DNA of 64,000 nt from positions 1,798,001 to 1,862,000 of the forward strand of contig SEMN01000017.1 of assembly GCA_005408345.1 (NCBI GenBank), in the 5' to 3' direction. Positions 58,864 to 64,000 of this stretch are shown in pieces (positions within the stretch are counted from its first letter, which is position 1; every line of letters starts with the position of its first letter). The DNA is from Macquaria australasica. Lineage: Eukaryota; Chordata; Actinopteri; Centrarchiformes; Percichthyidae. The position numbers were made by a program, and so were the translations under genes. A model generated the notes under the pieces. The model did no database searches. It saw nothing but the letters and a program-made list of their open reading frames with translations, and was not told the origin of the DNA.

Positions 58864-61800
58864 ACACACACTCACAGTTCTGCGAGATCATGTTGCTTTT
58901 CATCAGGCCCTGTAATTGGCTGCTCCTCACAGGAAGCAGGGGCTGTTTGTCTTAATCCAGTGGATTATAGTTGCACACAAACCAGCATGGGGGCATCTGT
59001 CCCCACATGACAGATACACAACTTGGAAAAACACTGAAAGGAATTGTATTTAAAAGTGAGATAGGACAGAAGAGAGCGAACACTTAAACTAGCCCCGTGA
59101 CTCTGAGCAGGTACCAGTCAGGCTGTCTTTGTACCTGCCTCTTTTTTCAACAAAGTCCTGTCGATTAGACGTTAAGCAGCTGGTTAGATAACTGGAATTC
59201 CATTGAGCTGACTCTCCGACCTTTGCTATGTGCTTCCTCAATGCGCTTTTGCACTCATTTGTTTTTATTTAAACTTTTGTCAGTCACAAACCAACTCCCA
59301 GCAGGATGGGTTTCTTAGCGAAGAACATTTTGTTCTCAAGTTCAGTTTTTTTCCCCTTTTAAGTCAATCATTCTCTGGTTATAATGCAGTATTTTTCTTT
59401 GTTGACATGATGTGTGCTACATATTAGTTTTTAACTGAATCCATCAAACACACAGTATTCAAGGGTGTTACAGCTCATATTGTTTGTTCACCGTGTCTCA
59501 TCAAAAGTCTGAAGAGTTTTCCATTCTTTAGGACTATCCTGCATTAAGGCCCAAACACACTGAAAGCGTCTGATGCACGCATTTTAAAGTACACGATTGT
59601 TTTAAATGGCCGGACAAACTGACGTGGCTACTCTGACTTTGTTTCGGTTTTGGAGTGTGAACCTAGAACCCAGCAACCAAAGCTGTTTTTTCTGCAGCCG
59701 CAGTACTGACCATTTCCCAAAATACTGCTGGTTCTGTGGTATTGAAATTTCATGTAACGTAACTCAAATAGAAATAAATAGAAATGTATAGAAAAGTAAT
59801 GGGGGTATCTAATATACAAAAATTTTGCCTAAATAGCAACCTTTTCCTAAGTACTGCTGGTTCTGTCGTGTTGGCATTTCAAATCTGATCCCTACAGTGC
59901 GCCATAGGAGCACCAATTGACGCGCGTCAGTTATCGCTTTCAGTGCGTTTGGGCCTTTTTAATATTACCTTCTTTATTTAGGCTCCAAACACTTGTTGCC
60001 ACTGTCCTTACCTTATTTTAATTTCCCCACAGTAATAAACACATCTCTGGACATTTTGGGTGCAGCTAATATCTACACTCTTTACATCTATAGCATGTAC
60101 TTTGTCTTTTGACCACCACTCTCCTCACAGGTGCTATGTCTAAAACAGTGCTTACTAACCATCTTAGTTTATATAATTCCTGTCTGTTATTTTTCACGTT
60201 TCCATGTTCTCATCAACCGTCATCATCATCATTCTCTCCACGCCGGTCTCCTCCCTCGCTCCCTCATCTCTGCCCTGTTCAGCTGCAAGAAGACCCCTCG
60301 ACTTGGACAAACCCGCGCGTCTCAAATCAACTTCCCCAGGCCGAGGCTCACATCGTGATTACTCCCCAGATTATAGCTCAATAGAGCCCAAAAGGAGCAG
60401 GTACCCAAGACAGGAGCCAGCAGCACCCCATAGCCGCTCCAGATACACTGAACACTATCTAGTGGCAGAAGGAGGGCGAAGCAGGCATGCAGATCCCTAC
60501 CCAGAGCACCTGCTGCCCTCCAGAAGCAAGCATGGGGACAGGTACCCAGATTATGAGCCCACAGAGACTGGCAGAAGCAGGGGCCCAGGGGGGGAGGACA
60601 CAGAGAAAGTGGTGAGGAGGAAGGAGAAACCAGCCAGACCACCTCCACCATACATCCCCATAGAGAGAGACAAGGTCTGGGACAAAGAAAGGGACAGGCA
60701 ACGCGACCAAGACAGGGGCAGAGACCTGGAAAGGGAGAGGCACATGGGAAAAGACCAGAGGAGAGACAAAGAGCAGGACCACAGGTTGGCGAATGCAGGT
60801 GGAAGAGACGGGGAAAGATCCAGAGACAGAGGACAGAGTGGGGACGTACACAGAGAGAGAGACAGACAGAGACAGAAAGAGAAAGACAGACAGCATGTGA
60901 GAACCAGGAGCAAGGAGAGAGGACTTGAAGAGGAGCCAGGGCACAGCAGGGACTGGCCAAGGGAAAGCAGGTCTTCTTGGGAGGAGGAAGGGGATGATGG
61001 TGAGAGGGAGAGGAGGGCCAGGGGCCGGCAGCACGTCTACTCTGGCCCCGAAGAGGTGTTTGACGAGCTCACGAGTGACGAAGGGAGAGGGGACGCCAGG
61101 GAGATCTGGGACCCCCGACAGGGGGAGGGTCCCGGCAGGAAACGCAGTCATACTCACCCCAACGGAGAGACAGGTACCGCCCTGAGCCCCCCTCTGGGCT
61201 CTGCGGGGGTGTTTGTGTGGTGTGCTGGAGTTGTTTTTTTGCAGTGGCAATCTCAGGTGGTGGGTTGATCTAACATTGCAATCACTAATGAAGACACTCA
61301 TTTTCTCTGTTCTCTCGAGGACGACGACGATTTCACAGTAATTCCTGATGACTGATGTGATTCAGATTTTGACGATTTAAATTGATTTGTTGCTGTTGTG
61401 CTGTGGGGGTTCGCTCATTCTTGTATTGTCTGCTGGGTTACTGCATTGAGTAAGGAAACAATTACACTGCTGAATCTGAAACGTGTGCTGTGATTGTGGA
61501 GTAGATGAGTCTCTTGGGTTTTGATGAGTTAAAATGTGGCATTCACAAAGGGCTTCAGGGCTGATGAGCTGGTTGTATTATCTTATCCCAAAGCTGGTAA
61601 AGGCATTAAACACAGAGATAAACACCAGTGGAGATGCACTGCAGCCCTTTTAGGTCCCTATTGGCTTTAATCCAACTACGAATGCATCTATTGTAGTGCT
61701 GAAATGATTAATCTGATTACGCGATCAGCCAGAAAATTATTTTGATAATTTTAATCATTTTGCCATTTATCAAGAAAAATGTCTAAAACAATCAGACAAA

Positions 61801-63906
61801 GCAAACAATTTGAAGACATAGCCTTGGGCTCTGGGAAATGTGTCTCTGGGATGACTTTAAAGCCTAAACAATTGATAAAAAAAATCAACAGATTATTCAA
61901 TAATGAAAATTATTGTTAGTTGCAGCCGTAATCTCATATTAATATAATGTGCCGACATCCGCAGGTCGTATTGTGCACCGAGGGAGCGGAGCAGTAGTCG
62001 CAGAGACTAGCGTAGAGTTCGGACTGAGCGAGGCCACCAAGGGGTTGACGAAGCTTGATCTCCGTGAGCAGGAGCTGAAGGACATGGAGGTGGCCAGGAA
62101 ACTGCAAGAGGATGAAATCAAAGTGAGGAAGGACGCCAGAGAAGTATTTGAATTTGTTTATGCATTACATACAGGTGAACAGTTTTATGTGCAAGATTAA
62201 AGTCAAATCAAACATAAAAAGCGTAGAAACAAGGTAATATGTTGAAGATATTTTATGGTACACAAGTTTCATACATTTAACAACTCTTTCCCCATTAAGC
62301 TGCTAAGATCCCAAAATGTCCTGCTGTGCATGTTAATACTGTAAGCCAAGACCAACCTCAGGCACTTAAACTTGGTGTAACTGAAGGCTACAAAGAGCAA
62401 GAGCTCAATATTGACACCCAGCTTCTGGATAATACTTGAATGTGAAGTCAGGGCGGAGATACAAAGTCAGATATTGAGCTTATAATAAGTCTGATATCAA
62501 AATAGTAGGCTCAGTGTAACAAGTACAATATCAGTTCTTCACACCATTGGACTTGGTATGGTGGGGGTTATTCAGCTCTCTATAGAAGTTTATAAAATGA
62601 AAAGTTTTGGTTTAGATGATTCAAATGATGTGTGAAGTCTACTTTTGATTTGGCATGCTTTAACATCACAACTGCACAGCTTCAATATTTGAAGCAAATA
62701 CTGTATGAAAGAAGCACGATGTGATAAAGTGATCCACTCTTACGTCTGTGCTGTAAATGACCTGAAGCCTGAGTGTCAAAACAACATACTGAAAGGCCTC
62801 AATCTAAGTAATTTCCTATGTTATGTAATGTTGAAACAATGTGTTCCACTCTGGGCAAAATGTGACTTTTTGATTGTTTTCCGGTTTCAGGCAAGCAAGA
62901 TGCATGTGCGTGCAGCCCAAGTGGCGCAGGATGAGGTGAGTGGGCATGAAGTCTGGAAACTTTTCTTATGCTGTCTGTCCTCTTTTTATATCCTTTAATT
63001 TCCTGAGCTCCGCCAATTGAATCGGCTTCATTGTCCTATAACGCTGAGTCTATAAAGCCATGTCTAAACCAAACTCTTTTCTGGCCCAAGATTATGTAAG
63101 AGGACATAAACTTCACAGTGAGATTATAGTTATTTAATGCTCTTTTACATGCATATATGGCTGTGAACAGGGTGTTTTTAAGAATGCAGATCTCATGTAA
63201 CAGTTAAAATACAGTATGTATATTATACAAATATGTACTGACAAGGAACACAGTCGACGTGTCGCCCACACATTTGTTGATGTGGTTGTGTCTGATGCCT
63301 CTCGCTCTGGCAGGAAATCGCCCGACTGATGATGGAACAAGAGAAAAAGGAGTACAGGAAGAATCGAGAAAGGGAGAATGAGAGAGAGCGGGAGAAAGAG
63401 AAGGAACGAGAGAGGGAGAGGCTGGCCATGGAAAGGAGGCGGCAAGAGGGAGACCACAGGGTAATTTTCCATAACCATACTCACTTTAAAGCATGTGCTT
63501 TGGGGTGAAATATTTTTGCAGCCTGTGACTTTATTTCGTATAAAAGTGTATTTCCACTGTGGTACTAGAGCCGTAATTATAGGAAGCATAATTTTTGTTT
63601 GTTTTCAGCCAAATTCGGAGGAAGTTGTCCGGCCCAGAACACGAGATGAGTATGAATACCAGAGGCAGAGGAACCACAACAAGCCTGCCAGGTACAAGAC
63701 TCATTACTTCTTAAGACCAAATATTTCCACTCAGTCAAGAAGAAGAAATTCAATCCTTTCATAAATTTTCTGTTTCCTTCTCTGTGTCGGTTTCAGGCCT
63801 CCTCAGCCTCGTGCACACGACTATGAGAATGTGAACCCTGGCTACGACTGCTCGGACCACCCTGTTCCCCCTCGTGCTCCCACCAGACCTGAGGCTGCTT
63901 ACAAAG
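46714..63906 (+). CDS. ccdc50: Coiled-coil domain-containing protein 50 (CCDC50/Ymer), 3'-truncated by window
   Basis: Eleven exons join in frame to 625 codons plus 1 nt; the terminal exon(s) are outside the window. The N-terminus (VSIDKNKLPGVKE, VCRDFAVLEDHCLAYNLQEQE, LASNVNKSRLVQKDLLVAKKLQEEED) is nearly that of human CCDC50, and RAAQVAQDEEIARL is shared near the end. The family is a cytosolic, tyrosine-phosphorylated ubiquitin-binding adaptor in EGFR and NF-kB signalling and autophagy. Repeated helices of the type (E/A)(I/V)A(R/Q)xLQExE fit its MIU ubiquitin-binding motifs. Exon 6 adds a 297-residue Arg/Asp/Glu-rich segment corresponding in place to the alternatively spliced long exon of mammals. 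A Pro-rich C-terminal part begins in exons 10-11. Confidence 0.95.
46769..50265 (+). other. CCDC50 intron 1
   Basis: About 3.5 kb without coding exons. It contains a (CA)n run at 47487-47509 and otherwise unique sequence. Confidence 0.85.
50266..50328 (+). CDS. ccdc50: CCDC50 exon 2
   Basis: Acceptor TTTTTTCAG, donor GTAAGA. Encodes VCRDFAVLEDHCLAYNLQEQE, the most conserved CCDC50 segment. Confidence 0.95.
50329..53279 (+). other. CCDC50 intron 2
   Basis: About 3 kb. It contains a poly-T run (about 51930-51947) and, at 52236-52300, an (AAT)n stretch joined to a fish repeat fragment (TTGATTTATAGAGCACTTCA, AAGTGCTTTGCG). No exon seen. Confidence 0.85.
52236..52300 (+). repeat. (AAT)n plus teleost repeat fragment
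   Basis: Seven or so AAT units precede a short fragment related in wording to the repeat at 41304-41575. Confidence 0.5.
53280..53409 (+). CDS. ccdc50: CCDC50 exon 3
   Basis: Acceptor ATTCTACAG, donor GTGGGTGA. Encodes the SHLASNVNKSRLVQKDLL to KQHVD coiled-coil segment including VAKKLQEEED. The donor is followed within 10 nt by a CA repeat. Confidence 0.93.
53410..56076 (+). other. CCDC50 intron 3
   Basis: About 2.7 kb, opening with the CA repeat. No additional exon recognised. Confidence 0.85.
53419..53456. repeat. (CA)n repeat immediately downstream of the CCDC50 exon 3 donor
   Basis: A lightly interrupted CA run starting about 10 nt inside intron 3. Confidence 0.9.
56077..56167 (+). 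CDS. ccdc50: CCDC50 exon 4
   Basis: Acceptor GGGACCTCAG (weak pyrimidine tract), donor GTGAGA. Encodes ERQDIEIAQEIQEQL through QQEEKDA, an MIU-like helix. An upstream in-frame TGA rules out an earlier start. Confidence 0.9.
56168..56832 (+). other. CCDC50 intron 4
   Basis: Unremarkable 665-bp intron; nothing further seen in it. Confidence 0.85.
56833..56935 (+). CDS. ccdc50: CCDC50 exon 5
   Basis: Acceptor TTTTGTAG, donor GTGGGG. Encodes AIARKLQEKEMKEERRRQ, an MIU-like helix followed by acidic EEEYFEDHG. Ends in phase 1. Confidence 0.92.
57983..58007. repeat. 25-nt poly-T tract
   Basis: Uninterrupted T run in CCDC50 intron 5. Confidence 0.95.
58829..58876. repeat. (CA)n microsatellite
   Basis: CA run interrupted by CTCA units, in CCDC50 intron 5. 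Confidence 0.95.
59546..59957. mobile_element. Unclassified MITE, about 412 bp
   Basis: The left end AAGGCCCAAACACACTGAAA and the right end, in reverse complement AAGGCCCAAACGCACTGAAA, are terminal inverted repeats matching at 19 of 20 positions. No coding capacity. The interior duplicates a word containing TACTGCTGGTTCTGT (about 59723 and 59853). Target duplication is unclear (AT-rich flanks), so the superfamily is not assigned. Confidence 0.7.
60283..61173 (+). CDS. ccdc50: CCDC50 exon 6, large charged cassette exon
   Basis: 891 nt with acceptor CCCTGTTCAG and donor GTACCG. It encodes about 297 residues, starting AARRPLDLDKPARL and containing repeated SRYP/DRYPDYEP-like words, PARPPPPYIPIERD, and a long RD/RE/RQ-rich low-complexity helix resembling SR-type sequence. 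It is phase 1 at both ends, so skipping it keeps the frame. The start upstream of 60283 is intronic even though the frame stays open there. Confidence 0.92.
61174..61964 (+). other. CCDC50 intron 6
   Basis: Contains a decayed transposon copy (61690-61932) that ends about 32 nt before the exon 7 acceptor. Confidence 0.8.
61690..61932 (+). repeat. Non-autonomous DNA-transposon copy, copy C
   Basis: Begins GCTGAAATGATTAATCTGAT and ends ATTATTGTTAGTTGCAGCCG, a decayed version of the family at 9623-9901 and 37364-37660. Confidence 0.55.
61965..62122 (+). CDS. ccdc50: CCDC50 exon 7
   Basis: Acceptor CATCCGCAG (poor pyrimidine tract), donor GTGAGG. Encodes GRIVHRGSGA through LKDMEVARKLQEDEIK, an MIU-like helix. 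Ends in phase 0. Confidence 0.92.
62123..62890 (+). other. CCDC50 intron 7
   Basis: 768-bp intron; nothing further seen. Confidence 0.85.
62891..62935 (+). CDS. ccdc50: CCDC50 exon 8
   Basis: Acceptor CGGTTTCAG, donor GTGAGT. A 45-nt exon encoding ASKMHVRAAQVAQDE, matching the human RAAQVAQDE core. Confidence 0.94.
62936..63313 (+). other. CCDC50 intron 8
   Basis: 378-bp intron; nothing further seen. Confidence 0.85.
63314..63460 (+). CDS. ccdc50: CCDC50 exon 9
   Basis: Acceptor CTCTGGCAG, donor GTAATT. Encodes EIARLMMEQEKKEYRK then a long E/R/K-rich stretch to RRRQEGDHR, likely a single alpha-helix. Confidence 0.94.
63609..63691 (+). CDS. ccdc50: CCDC50 exon 10
   Basis: Acceptor TGTTTTCAG, donor GTACAA. 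Encodes PNSEEVVRPRTRDEYEYQRQ through HNKPA; ends in phase 2. Confidence 0.9.
63797..63906 (+). CDS. ccdc50: CCDC50 exon 11 (last exon in window)
   Basis: Acceptor CGGTTTCAG, donor GTATGA. Encodes RPPQPRAHDYENVNPGYDC through RPEAAYK, Pro-rich with candidate phospho-tyrosines. Phase 1; the frame must continue beyond 64000. Confidence 0.9.
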
Positions 63907-64000
63907 GTATGATGTCCATGTGACAGAGTGCTAACATAAAGTACTATCTAAATAAATAAGGATATACATACCTTGTGTTTAAGGACCACACTGGTGTTTT

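Larger units (their letters stand above)
56936..60282 (+). other. CCDC50 intron 5
   Basis: About 3.3 kb holding a 25-nt poly-T (57983-58007), a (CA)n tract (58829-58876) and a MITE (59546-59957). No further exon supported. Confidence 0.85.

Noticed and set aside
60204..60282. Upstream extension of the CCDC50 exon 6 open frame
   Set aside because: It precedes a pyrimidine-rich acceptor, and the join from exon 5 only works at 60283.
60322..61301. Antisense frames of 120-280 codons opposite CCDC50 exon 6
   Set aside because: Mirror readings of the Arg/Glu/Asp-rich coding exon, giving Leu/Ser/Cys-rich low-complexity sequence.
1..64000. tRNA, rRNA, CRISPR or operon-like features
   Set aside because: Nothing with cloverleaf boxes, rRNA cores or spaced direct repeats was seen, and the DNA is vertebrate nuclear.

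Overview
The window is nuclear DNA from a ray-finned fish, most likely a spiny-rayed teleost. The evidence is vertebrate-type exons with GT-AG introns, teleost-style interspersed repeats, a Tc1 transposon with roughly 200-bp inverted ends, and long CA/TG and homopolymer tracts. Five protein-coding genes can be supported. Four lie on the minus strand and one on the plus strand. Nothing prokaryotic or viral was seen.

Layout: 1-22415 is a gene-poor, repeat-studded interval in which I find no convincing coding exon. It holds two copies of a hAT-like non-autonomous element, a MITE with TTA target duplications, a 95-bp near-perfect hairpin and several blocks that look like conserved non-coding sequence. 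At 22416-39886 is a minus-strand cluster of three leucine-rich-repeat (LRR) membrane proteins. They are a CPN2-like protein with a threonine-rich mucin stalk (22416-24860), LRRC15 (28747-30453) and platelet glycoprotein V, GP5 (37952-39886). Each has its whole coding sequence in one exon, preceded by a splice acceptor 7-20 nt before the ATG. A Tc1 element (24935-26538) with a nearly intact transposase sits just upstream of the first gene, probably in its 5' UTR intron.

At 42945-43989 is a five-exon minus-strand gene that open-reading-frame listing cannot show. It encodes a 122-residue urotensin II-related preprohormone (UTS2B/URP) ending in the cyclic core CFWKYC. From 46714 to the window end runs CCDC50 on the plus strand. 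Eleven coding exons (625 codons) can be joined in frame, and the last exon or exons lie beyond the window. It encodes a coiled-coil ubiquitin-binding adaptor with repeated MIU-like helices and a large, charged, frame-neutral cassette exon.

The gene set GP5-LRRC15-CPN2 plus divergent UTS2B/CCDC50 matches the content of human 3q28-q29, so this is a conserved syntenic block. The LRR genes probably share a tandem-duplication origin. UTS2B and CCDC50 are divergent neighbours with separate promoters about 2.4-2.7 kb apart. All family assignments come from reading the translations against remembered family features; no database search was run.
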